Source: an uncultured Collinsella sp.
GTDB lineage: Bacteria; Actinomycetota; Coriobacteriia; Coriobacteriales; Coriobacteriaceae
Direction of reading: 5' to 3'
Assembly: GCA_902464175.1 (NCBI GenBank)
Contig: CABQHZ010000031.1
Span: 1 to 18,040 of the forward strand
DNA length: 18,040 bases
Shown here: positions 1 to 6,286 of the stretch, piece after piece
Layout of the letters: each line of letters begins with the position of its first letter
How positions within the stretch are numbered: position 1 is the stretch's first letter
Translations under genes and position numbers: made by a program
Notes under the pieces: generated by a model
What the model saw: the letters and a program-made list of their open reading frames with translations, nothing else
What the model was told of the DNA's origin: nothing
Databases searched by the model: none

Positions 1-162
1 GCGCGCCAACCGTCAGTTCCAAAATGAATTATCGCGCACACGCGCAGACACCTCACAGTGTTTGGATCATGGTACGCATGAGGTATACCCGCGATACACA
101 CTCGGCAACCTGCCGGCACCAGCATTCACCATTTGGGCAAATGCTGCCGAGGACATGCAGGC
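1..162. other. Intergenic left edge, no gene supported
   Basis: I see no coding region with homology-like character here; open frames across it are only extensions of frames that overlap the methyltransferase gene. It holds a CATTTG-GG-CAAATG palindrome at 130-143, nested inside a longer CAGCATT/AATGCTG inverted repeat (120-126 and 140-146). It also holds an imperfect palindrome at 71-89 resembling the one in the pepT promoter region. It is probably the promoter or leader side of a gene lying outside the window, but that cannot be shown from here. Confidence 0.4.
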
Positions 163-194
163 AATAAAAAAACCGCCCCGTATGGAGCGGTTTT
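163..194 (-). terminator. Rho-independent terminator after homocysteine methyltransferase gene
   Basis: On the minus strand an AAAACCGC arm (187-194) pairs with GCGGTTTT (169-176) through a short C/G-rich top, and the right arm runs into an uninterrupted T tract (166-172). It starts 6 nt past the stop codon of the methyltransferase gene and would end the regulator-methyltransferase transcript. The left arm also gives four T's on the plus strand, so weak bidirectional action is possible. Confidence 0.85.
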
Positions 195-199
195 GCCCT

Positions 200-1093
200 T
201 TATATATCGAGCGCCTCGGCCATCGCTGCCGTAGTGATTGCCGTGGTTCCACAGCAACTGCCCACCATTGCGGCACCGGCATGTCTCCATTCGATGCATG
301 CGCGCGCGAAAGCTTCGGGGTTCTCGTGCCATACGGGGCCATCCTGAGTCTGGACCGGATCGCCCACGTTGGGACGCACCGTGACGGGAGTAGTCGCCGA
401 TGCAACCATCCTGGGCACCGCCGCGTTCGCGGCCGCAAGCGAACAGCAATTAACACCAACCGAGTTTGCGCCGTGTTTTTCGGCGTACAAAACGGCTGCC
501 TCGATGTTGAGGCCATCGCCCAACAGGTCGCCTTTGTCATCAACGACAAAACTCACCAGGACAGGCATGCCGTCAGCGGCATCTCGAGCGCCGGCAAGCA
601 TGGGCTGCAAATTACGGATAGACGTCACCGTCTCGATCAGCAGACCATCAACACCAGCATTGAGCAAGGCGTGCGCCTGTTCGCGCGCAATGCCTCGGAT
701 CTCACGAAACTCGGCAGAGTCCTCGGCAAACCACTCAATACCGATCGGACCCATCGAGCCCAGCAGCAGCTGAGGGTGCGCCTGGCGGGCATCGTCGACG
801 GCCCCGCGATTGACCTCTGCCACGGACGGCGCAATCTGGTCGTGCTTGAGGGCATAGCTTGATGCCTGAAAGGTATTGGTAATGAGCACCTGCGCACCGG
901 CGGCGACATACAAGCGATGGATACGAGAAACGGTCTGCGGCTCCGCCAGATTCCAAAACGCCGGTGGAATATCGGCGGCGTCGTACTCACTCAACAGAAC
1001 ACTGCCCATGGGGCCCTGCGCCAACAAGGTCTCGCTCGACAAGCGGCGCGTAAGTTCCTCGGCACCAAAGCGGTTGTAATAACTCGTATCCAT
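200..1093 (-). CDS. Homocysteine S-methyltransferase domain protein (Zn-dependent type)
   Basis: This 297-residue protein matches the homocysteine-binding TIM-barrel domain shared by betaine- and S-methylmethionine-homocysteine methyltransferases and the N-terminal part of MetH. Such enzymes transfer a methyl group to homocysteine to form methionine in the cytoplasm. Visible family marks are a GPMG segment near residue 27, TNTFQAS near 72, and the three cysteines expected to hold zinc: one in GVNCC (216/217) and the pair in GSCCGTT (280-281). There is no cobalamin, folate or methylenetetrahydrofolate-reductase domain, so the methyl donor cannot be read from the sequence. The ATG lies 10 nt behind the stop codon of the DtxR-type regulator gene with GGGA 5 nt upstream, so the two are probably cotranscribed and translationally close. 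Alternatives are a stand-alone half of a split methionine synthase or an MmuM-like enzyme. Family assignment is confident; exact substrate is not. Confidence 0.85.
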   Translation of the reverse strand: MDTSYYNRFGAEELTRRLSSETLLAQGPMGSVLLSEYDAADIPPAFWNLAEPQTVSRIHRLYVAAGAQVLITNTFQASSYALKHDQIAPSVAEVNRGAVDDARQAHPQLLLGSMGPIGIEWFAEDSAEFREIRGIAREQAHALLNAGVDGLLIETVTSIRNLQPMLAGARDAADGMPVLVSFVVDDKGDLLGDGLNIEAAVLYAEKHGANSVGVNCCSLAAANAAVPRMVASATTPVTVRPNVGDPVQTQDGPVWHENPEAFARACIEWRHAGAAMVGSCCGTTAITTAAMAEALDI

Positions 1094-1103
1094 ATATATC
1101 CCG

Positions 1104-1526
1104 CTATTCCTCGACGCTGATTCCCTGCTTTTCGAGATAGGCGAGCCAGCGGCTCATCGTGTCCTCGGATAGCGCATGCTCCATCATGCAGGCCTCGGAA
1201 TCGGCTCGCTCAAATTCGACACCGAGCTCCTGAACCAAAAACGTGCGGATGAGGCGATGACGGTACCAGATAGCCGTGCCAACCTCGCGGCCGCGATCGG
1301 TCAGGATTACCTTGCCATAGTGCGATTGCTCGACAAGCTCGGATGCCTTGAGCGCCGAAACCGCTTTATTGACCGATGCCTTGGAGACGCCAAGGCGCTG
1401 CGCGATGTCGACCGATCGCACGCCGTTGGTTTCCCCCTCTTCGCTTTCAATGCGAACCATGCACTCCAAGTAGTCTTCGTTCGCCACCGTCAGATGTAGT
1501 TCGCGCGAGCTATTTGTCGTATCCAT
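1104..1526 (-). CDS. DtxR/MntR-family metal-dependent transcriptional repressor
   Basis: A 140-residue winged-helix regulator of the DtxR family, which represses metal-transport or metal-handling genes when loaded with Fe(II) or Mn(II). The helix-turn-helix spans about residues 38-60 (VDIAQRLGVSKASVNKAV), followed by the wing (HYGKVILTDRG, 69-79) and the dimer/metal domain. Candidate metal ligands are D18, E21, H90, C113, E116 and H117. The EACMMEH segment matches the Cys-Glu-His set of DtxR, whereas D18/E21 match the MntR positions. It lacks the C-terminal SH3-like domain of DtxR, so its length is MntR-like. I chose the ATG at 1526 rather than an in-frame ATG at 1547, because the purine-rich AGAAGGGA ribosome site lies between them, 9 nt before the chosen start. 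The gene heads an operon with the homocysteine methyltransferase and is divergent from pepT, sharing a palindromic candidate operator. The metal sensed is uncertain. Confidence 0.88.
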   Translation of the reverse strand: MDTTNSSRELHLTVANEDYLECMVRIESEEGETNGVRSVDIAQRLGVSKASVNKAVSALKASELVEQSHYGKVILTDRGREVGTAIWYRHRLIRTFLVQELGVEFERADSEACMMEHALSEDTMSRWLAYLEKQGISVEE

Positions 1527-1557
1527 GATCTTCCGTCCCTTCTGCATTCAATGGCTG

Positions 1558-1563
1558 ATTCTA
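1558..1563 (-). promoter_or_regulatory. Probable -10 box of the DtxR-type regulator promoter
   Basis: TAGAAT on the minus strand lies 32 nt upstream of the chosen ATG at 1526. No good -35 is present: the expected position (about 1581-1586) reads CATACC and falls inside the 18-bp palindrome, consistent with regulator binding there blocking polymerase. Confidence 0.5.
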
Positions 1564-1580
1564 CCCCATCCAAGCGTCGC

Positions 1581-1598
1581 GGTATGCCGTGGCATACC
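1581..1598. promoter_or_regulatory. Perfect 18-bp palindrome, candidate operator in divergent promoter region
   Basis: GGTATGCC and GGCATACC are exact reverse complements separated by GT. The site lies between the divergently transcribed DtxR-type regulator and pepT, covering the expected -35 zone of the regulator promoter and lying just upstream of the pepT extended -10. Its size and twofold symmetry suit a dimeric winged-helix repressor. It does not resemble the classical DtxR or MntR boxes I know, so the link to the adjacent regulator is inferred from position. Confidence 0.6.
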
Positions 1599-1599
1599 G

Positions 1600-1608
1600 T
1601 GCTAGAGT
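1600..1608 (+). promoter_or_regulatory. Probable extended -10 promoter of pepT
   Basis: TG-C-TAGAGT forms an extended -10 element immediately after the palindrome, about 38 nt before the pepT ATG. No clear -35 hexamer is seen 17 nt upstream, which fits an extended -10 promoter or one that depends on an activator. Confidence 0.4.
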
Positions 1609-1646
1609 TCTTGTTGCACACGACGACCAAGATTGGAGCGGTCTTT

Positions 1647-2894
1647 ATGGAAAACACCACCACGAACCCCGATGTCCTCGAGCGCTTTTTGCGCTACGTC
1701 CAGATCAACACGCAGTCCGAGGATGCAAACTGCGACCAGGTACCTTCGAGCGCCGTTCAGTTTGACCTTGCCAACGTGCTGGCTGAAGAGCTGCGCGAGC
1801 TTGGGGCGGAAGATGCCCACGTGACCGAGCATGCCTATGTCTGCGCGCATATCCCCGCAAGTGCGGGTGCTGAGGACAAGCCCGCCCTGGGCCTGATCGC
1901 CCATCTCGACACCACCGAAGTTGCACCGGGCGCCGGCGTGAAGCCGCACATCGTACACTACGAAGGCGGCGACCTGGTCTGCGGCACGGTTGACGGTAAG
2001 CCCGTTGCCATGAGTACCGCCAAGCTTCCCGCCCTGAACGACCTCGCGGGTGAGGACTTGGTCTGCAGCGATGGCACCACGCTGCTGGGCGCGGACGACA
2101 AGGCAGGCGTCGCCGAGATCATGTCGCTTGTCGCGCGTATCGCTCAGGACCCTTCTCTGCCCCATCCCGCACTCGGCATTTGCTTCTGCCCTGACGAGGA
2201 GATCGGTCACGGAGCCGAGCTGTTGGATATCGATACCTTTGGCTGCAAGTACGCCTACACGGTCGACGGCGGCCCCATCGGCGAGCTGGAGTGGGAGTGC
2301 TTTAACGCCGCCGAGGCGACCATCCGCTTTGAGGGCCAGTCCATCCACCCGGGCGACGCCAAGGGCCGTATGGTCAACGCAGGCAATCTGTTCTGCGACT
2401 TCAACGCGTTGCTCCCCTACGTGCAGCGCCCGGAGTATACGGAAGGCTACGAGGGCTTTTATCACCTTGAGGGCGTATCTGCAACCGTCGATCACGCCAC
2501 GGCGCGCTACATCGTCCGCGACCATGACGCCGTCAAGTTCCAGCAGAAACTCGACCTTATTGATGCCGCCGCCTCGATGCTCAACCAGCGTCTGGGTGAG
2601 GAGCGCGTAACGGTCGAGATTAAGCAGCAGTATCGAAATATGGCCGAAATCGTTCGTGACTATCCCGAGCTTATTGATGTTGCCAAGGAAGCCTACCTTG
2701 CCTGCGGCGTTGAGCCCCAAGTGCTGCCGATTCGCGGCGGCACCGACGGCGCGCAGCTGTCGTTCCGCGGTCTGCCCTGCCCCAACCTTTCCACCGGCGG
2801 CTATTGCTATCACGGCGTCAACGAGTTCGTCCCGGTCAGTTCGCTCGTCAAGATGACCGACGTGCTCCAGGAGCTCGTCGCCCGCTTTGCATAA
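1647..2894 (+). CDS. pepT: Peptidase T (M20-family tripeptidase)
   Basis: A 415-residue dinuclear zinc aminopeptidase that releases the N-terminal residue from tripeptides in the cytoplasm. Metal-site segments appear in the expected order: HLDTT (H86, D88), GADDKAG (D150), the DEEIGHG catalytic pair (E184, E185), TVDGG (D207) and YHGVNEF with H389. RGGTDGAQLSFRG near 360-372 is typical of PepT. The small lid/dimerisation domain falls between about 215 and 325. Length matches the family (about 410). I chose ATG 1647, with GGAG 8 nt upstream, over an in-frame ATG at 1551. The 32 residues in between have no family counterpart, and that stretch contains the palindrome and probable promoter. The gene is the only plus-strand gene of the window, divergent from the DtxR-type regulator, and has its own terminator. 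Identification is confident. Confidence 0.96.
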   Translation: MENTTTNPDVLERFLRYVQINTQSEDANCDQVPSSAVQFDLANVLAEELRELGAEDAHVTEHAYVCAHIPASAGAEDKPALGLIAHLDTTEVAPGAGVKPHIVHYEGGDLVCGTVDGKPVAMSTAKLPALNDLAGEDLVCSDGTTLLGADDKAGVAEIMSLVARIAQDPSLPHPALGICFCPDEEIGHGAELLDIDTFGCKYAYTVDGGPIGELEWECFNAAEATIRFEGQSIHPGDAKGRMVNAGNLFCDFNALLPYVQRPEYTEGYEGFYHLEGVSATVDHATARYIVRDHDAVKFQQKLDLIDAAASMLNQRLGEERVTVEIKQQYRNMAEIVRDYPELIDVAKEAYLACGVEPQVLPIRGGTDGAQLSFRGLPCPNLSTGGYCYHGVNEFVPVSSLVKMTDVLQELVARFA

Positions 2895-2920
2895 GCCTGG
2901 CTGCACAAGTCCAAAAGACG

Positions 2921-2958
2921 AATCGCCCCGTCCTCAACCAAGAACGGGGCGATTTTTT
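2921..2958 (+). terminator. Rho-independent terminator of pepT
   Basis: An 11-bp perfect stem, AATCGCCCCGT (2921-2931) with ACGGGGCGATT (2944-2954), closes a 12-nt loop and runs into a T tract (2953-2958). It begins 26 nt past the pepT stop codon. Confidence 0.93.
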
Positions 2959-3162
2959 GCTGCAATGAGAACAGGTTGACGCACGCCAGCCTCTTAACGC
3001 AAGGAGTGTCCCAAACTGCCGGCACAAAAGGAACGTCCCCAAGTGTCAAGTGCATCAAGAGTGTCCCCTTTGACCAGTCGTTTAAGAACGTCCCCAACGA
3101 CTAACGTCGCAGGTTGAGGACGGGCAGCGAGCGGGTCGCATTTGAGACAAGGTGACGTGAAA
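2959..3162. repeat. Array of imperfect hairpin repeats with GTCCC(C) loops
   Basis: Between the pepT and LCP-gene terminators, four copies of a GA(G/A)(T/C)GTCCC(C) core occur with GTCCC starting at 3008, 3035, 3063 and 3090, a spacing of 27-28 bp. GAGTG and GAACG versions alternate, giving a 55-bp higher period. At least one core sits in the loop of a perfect 7-bp stem: AGTCGTT (3076-3082) with AACGACT (3096-3102). GTCAA/TTGAC (3045-3049, 3070-3074) brackets another, and GGCAC/GTGTC loosely a third. Read on the minus strand the loops are GGGGACGTTCTT-like. The pattern resembles REP-type repeats linked in other genomes to IS200-like RAYT transposases; no transposase is in this window. The remaining sequence to 3162 shows nothing further. 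Confidence 0.6.
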
Positions 3163-3194
3163 CGAAAGGGCGCTGACCTTCTGGTCGCGCCCTT
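3163..3194 (-). terminator. Probable terminator of the murA-LCP operon
   Basis: On the minus strand AAGGGCGCGACC pairs with GGTC-GCGCCCTT around an AGAA tetraloop with one bulged base. The right arm ends in TTTCGTTT, a moderately T-rich tail. It lies about 75 nt downstream of the LCP gene stop codon. Confidence 0.75.
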
Positions 3195-3242
3195 GAAGTT
3201 GAACGTCAGATTGTCCAAATGCGGCCCGCGCAGCGTCAAGCG

Positions 3243-3270
3243 GTTACGCGGTTTGGTAAAACCGCGTAAC
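3243..3270 (-). terminator. Perfect 12-bp hairpin directly behind the LCP gene stop codon
   Basis: GTTACGCGGTTT and AAACCGCGTAAC are exact reverse complements around a 4-nt loop, and the hairpin starts at the base right after the TAA stop codon. No T tract follows on the minus strand, so it is not a classical intrinsic terminator. It may protect the mRNA 3' end or act together with the proper terminator further downstream. Confidence 0.5.
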
Positions 3271-4506
3271 TTAGTAGTTGGCCTCGTAGCCGTTGCCGTC
3301 GCCGGTGGGCTCTTCATAGTAGTCCGAATCGCTCGAATCGCTTGAGTCATCGGAATTGTCAGAGCTGACCGAAGAGGTTGCGGTACCGTTTGCGTAGTCG
3401 TCAGACGTGTTGTTGTTCAGGTCGCCGATCGTAGAGCTCGAACCGTCGGAAAGACCCATGGTGTTGGGGCCCTTGGGATCCTTGCCAGCATCGACGCGCT
3501 CCATCATTTCCTTGAGCTCGTCCTCGTAGACAAAGACGTAGCTCACACCGTCGATCATGGTGCTGTCGTCGGCGTACGAGGGCAGGTTGGCCGAGTAGAT
3601 ACCGTCGACATCCATACCGCGCATGGCATTGACCGTAGCCACGATATCCTGAACGCTCATATCGGTTACGAGCATATCGGACAGCGAATTAACCAGGCCA
3701 AAGATCTTCGTGGCATCGAAGTTATTGAGAATCTGGTTGGCAAGGGCGCCAAGCACCTGACGCTGGTGGCGCATGCGCGTGTAATCGCCGTCGGCATAGG
3801 TGTAGCGGCAGCGGGCATAGGTAAGGGCGGTGGCACCGTCCATATGCTGCTGGCCAGCGGTAATCTTAATATCCAGGTGCTCGGGGTCGTCAACATCATC
3901 GGTTGCGTTAATGTCGATGCCGCCGACCGAGTCGATGAGCGCCTGCATACCGTCGAAGCTGACCTCGGCATAGTGGGAAATCTGAACACCGCACAGCTCG
4001 TTGACTGCCTCGACCATGGCCTCGGCGCCGCCAACGGTATGGCAGGCGTTGATCTTCATGGTCTCGCCCTTGTACACGATCTTGGTGTCGCGCGGAACCG
4101 AAATGAGCGTCGCCTGCTTTTGCGTGGGGTCGATACGCGCCAGGATAATCGAGTCGGCACGATACGTATCCTCGCCCGGACGGCCGTCGGTGCCAAGAAG
4201 CAGCACGTAGAACGGATCCTTTGCCTCATCGGTGTCAACCAGAACCCGACGCAGATTGTCAGTAATGACATTAGAATCGCCGAGCTTGCCCATAATGGTG
4301 GCAAACCACAGGCCGGCAGCGGTAGTGGCACTCAGCAGCACGCCAAGCACGACAATGAGCGCGACATGACGAATCGTGTGGCTACGGCGACGTTGACGAG
4401 CGCGCTCGGAATAGCGAGCCACGTTATCGCGACTGTAGATCTTGGCCTGCGCACCAGTTGAGGGTCTTCGGGTGGTGGTATCCGCGAGGGGCTTTTTATT
4501 AAACAT
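3271..4506 (-). CDS. LCP-family (LytR-CpsA-Psr) cell-wall polymer ligase
   Basis: A 411-residue membrane-anchored protein. A basic cytoplasmic N-terminus (1-45) precedes one transmembrane helix (about 46-72) and an extracellular LCP domain (about 98-265). LCP enzymes move lipid-linked glycopolymers such as teichoic acids or polysaccharides onto peptidoglycan or proteins. Typical segments are LLLGTDGR (103-109), RADSIILARID (116-126), ISVPRDT with R139/D140, KINACH (151-156) and DYTRMRHQRQ with R244/R246 for pyrophosphate binding. The last 60 residues (352-411) are a Ser/Asp/Asn/Gly-rich low-complexity tail. I chose ATG 4506 rather than a TTG two codons upstream, since AGG of the weak ribosome site directly abuts that TTG. 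It begins 12 nt after the murA stop, so it is very likely cotranscribed with murA. The transferred polymer is unknown. Confidence 0.92.
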   Translation of the reverse strand: MFNKKPLADTTTRRPSTGAQAKIYSRDNVARYSERARQRRRSHTIRHVALIVVLGVLLSATTAAGLWFATIMGKLGDSNVITDNLRRVLVDTDEAKDPFYVLLLGTDGRPGEDTYRADSIILARIDPTQKQATLISVPRDTKIVYKGETMKINACHTVGGAEAMVEAVNELCGVQISHYAEVSFDGMQALIDSVGGIDINATDDVDDPEHLDIKITAGQQHMDGATALTYARCRYTYADGDYTRMRHQRQVLGALANQILNNFDATKIFGLVNSLSDMLVTDMSVQDIVATVNAMRGMDVDGIYSANLPSYADDSTMIDGVSYVFVYEDELKEMMERVDAGKDPKGPNTMGLSDGSSSTIGDLNNNTSDDYANGTATSSVSSDNSDDSSDSSDSDYYEEPTGDGNGYEANY

Positions 4507-4518
4507 AGGCAACCTGTA

Positions 4519-5802
4519 TTAGTAGATGACGGGATCGGGAACGGTAGCATGCTCGACATGCGCGCCAAGCGCCTGCAGCTTTTCGACAAACTGCTCGTAG
4601 CCGCGTTTGATGTGATGGATAGCCGAAACCTCGGTCGTCCCGTCGGCGATCAAGCCCGCTACGACGAGGGCCGCTCCGCCGCGCAGATCGGGCGAGGTAA
4701 CCTGTGCACCCGAGAAGCCCTTGACGCCGTGAATCATGGCATGATGGCTCTCGATACGAATGTCGGCACCCATGCGCACCAGCTCAGAGGCAAACATAAA
4801 GCGATTCTCGAAGATGTTTTCGGTAATAACGGAACTGCCGTCGGCAAGGGCGGAGAGCACCATAATCTGCGCCTGCATGTCGGTCGGGAAACCGGGGAAC
4901 GGAAGCGTCTGGATGTCGACCGGCTTGATACGCTCGGCACGGTTCACATGGACGCCATCCTCGACGCGCTCACAGTCGATACCCATGAGCTCCATCTTCT
5001 TGAGCACCATACCCAAGTGAATGGGGCAAAAGCCCGTGACATCGACACCGCGATCGTCGGCCATCAACGCACCGGCAACGATAAAGGTACCGGCCTCGAT
5101 GCGGTCGCCCACCACGCGATGGGTAACGGGATGGAGCTCTTCCACGCCTTCGATAGTCACGACGGGCGTACCGGCGCCAACAATCTTGGCGCCCATCTCG
5201 TTGAGCATGTTGGCGAGATCGACGATCTCGGGCTCGCGGGCGGCATTGTCGATAACCGTGGTGCCCTGTGCGCGCACAGAGGCCATGATGAGGTTCTCGG
5301 TCGCACCGACGCTGGCGAACTCGAGCGTGACGGTGGTACCGCGCAGGCCTTGGGGCGCATTAGCGTTGATGTAACCGTGGGCGGTATCGAACTCAACGCC
5401 CAGGGCCTCAAGACCAAGAATGTGCATATCGATCTTGCGAGCACCCAGGTTGCAGCCGCCGGGCATGGCGATCTTGGCGCGATGGAAGCGGCCCAGCAAG
5501 GGTCCCATCACGGCCGTAGAAGCGCGCATCTTGGCGACGAGCTCGTAGGGAGCCTCCCAAGAATCGACCTGAGAGGTATCAATCTCGAGCGTGTGCTCGT
5601 CGAGAACATCGATCGTAGCGCCCATACCCTTGAGCACCTTGCCCATCACGTGGACATCGGAAATATCAGGCACGTTCTGCAGCGTCGTCTTGCCCGGCGC
5701 CAGAAGCGTTGCCGCCATGAGTTTGAGCGCGGAGTTCTTGGCGCCCGAGACGGGCACGGAGCCTCCGATGGCGTGGCCACCCTCAACGCGGATAATATCC
5801 AA
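4519..5802 (-). CDS. murA: UDP-N-acetylglucosamine 1-carboxyvinyltransferase
   Basis: This 427-residue enzyme joins enolpyruvate from phosphoenolpyruvate to UDP-GlcNAc, the first committed step of peptidoglycan synthesis in the cytoplasm. The EPSP-synthase-like double barrel is complete. SGAKNSALK carries K22/N23, PGGCNLGARKIDMH carries the active-site cysteine C117 that fosfomycin attacks, and FPTDMQAQ carries the catalytic Asp. Length is normal. The start codon is TTG (5802), supported by an AAAGGG ribosome site 6 nt upstream and by alignment of the usual MDxIxVEGG N-terminus. The ribosome site begins one base after the T tract of the ATP synthase terminator, so no separate promoter fits between them and expression probably depends on read-through. 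The gene is followed at 12 nt by the LCP ligase. Its position behind atpC recalls the atp-murA neighbourhood of Bacillus. Confidence 0.97.
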   Translation of the reverse strand: MDIIRVEGGHAIGGSVPVSGAKNSALKLMAATLLAPGKTTLQNVPDISDVHVMGKVLKGMGATIDVLDEHTLEIDTSQVDSWEAPYELVAKMRASTAVMGPLLGRFHRAKIAMPGGCNLGARKIDMHILGLEALGVEFDTAHGYINANAPQGLRGTTVTLEFASVGATENLIMASVRAQGTTVIDNAAREPEIVDLANMLNEMGAKIVGAGTPVVTIEGVEELHPVTHRVVGDRIEAGTFIVAGALMADDRGVDVTGFCPIHLGMVLKKMELMGIDCERVEDGVHVNRAERIKPVDIQTLPFPGFPTDMQAQIMVLSALADGSSVITENIFENRFMFASELVRMGADIRIESHHAMIHGVKGFSGAQVTSPDLRGGAALVVAGLIADGTTEVSAIHHIKRGYEQFVEKLQALGAHVEHATVPDPVIY

Positions 5803-5815
5803 GGTCTACCCTTTC

Positions 5816-5854
5816 AAAAAGCATGCCCGGGGTGGCTGGGCCATCCCGGGCATG
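5816..5854 (-). terminator. Terminator between atpC and murA
   Basis: A perfect 10-bp arm pair, CATGCCCGGG (5845-5854 on the minus strand) with CCCGGGCATG (5822-5831), has an inner TGGC/GCCA extension. It is followed by CTTTTT (5821-5816). It starts 36 nt after the atpC stop codon and its T tract touches the murA ribosome-binding site. Confidence 0.88.
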
Positions 5855-5890
5855 ATGTGTTCGCAAATGGTCGAACGCTAAATCGTTTGA

Positions 5891-6283
5891 CTATTGGGCA
5901 AGCTTGAGCTTACACCATGCGATTTCATTATAGAGGTAGGCGCGGCGTGCATCATCCTCCGACAAATTACCCAGCTTCTCTTCAAAACCTTGAATATCAG
6001 CTTTAAGCTTGTCGGCATCGACGGTCGCCAAATCGCAAGCGCGCTCGGCGAGAACGGTCACGACATCGTCCGCAACCTGGGCATAGCCGCCGGCCACGGC
6101 AAACGTGTGGTCGACAGTGCCCATGGCCTTATCGGAAACGCGAACGTAACCGCGGTCGATCGTGCAGATCTCGCTGGAGTGAGCAGGCAGGACGCCAAAC
6201 TCGCCATCCGTGGACGGAATCGACACAAACGCAGCGTCGCCCTCATAGGCGCAGCTCACGGGGCACACGATGCGGATACGCAT
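5891..6283 (-). CDS. atpC: F0F1 ATP synthase epsilon subunit
   Basis: A 130-residue central-stalk subunit that links gamma to the c ring and can inhibit ATP hydrolysis. The N-terminal beta-sandwich (1 to about 85) has the usual DGEFGVLPAHS segment, and the C-terminal part (about 88-130) is the helical hairpin. Length is typical. The ATG lies 3 nt behind the atpD stop, with GGGGGAG inside the end of atpD serving as ribosome site. It is the last gene of the ATP synthase operon, before a strong terminator. Confidence 0.95.
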   Translation of the reverse strand: MRIRIVCPVSCAYEGDAAFVSIPSTDGEFGVLPAHSSEICTIDRGYVRVSDKAMGTVDHTFAVAGGYAQVADDVVTVLAERACDLATVDADKLKADIQGFEEKLGNLSEDDARRAYLYNEIAWCKLKLAQ

Positions 6284-6286
6284 AAC

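Noticed and set aside
1602..2906. Long minus-strand open frame opposite pepT
   Set aside because: PepT on the plus strand is complete with all metal ligands, its own ribosome site and terminator; the opposite frame has no recognisable domain.
3003..3102. Possible small CRISPR array (four spaced repeats of 27-28 bp period)
   Set aside because: The repeated core is only about 10 bases, imperfect and alternating between two forms, with hairpin arms differing between copies; no cas genes are near. It fits REP-like hairpins better.
4549..5907. Long plus-strand open frame opposite murA (452 codons)
   Set aside because: It is the reverse-strand shadow of murA; its translation is rich in His, Arg and Gly without family character, while the minus-strand protein is a full MurA.
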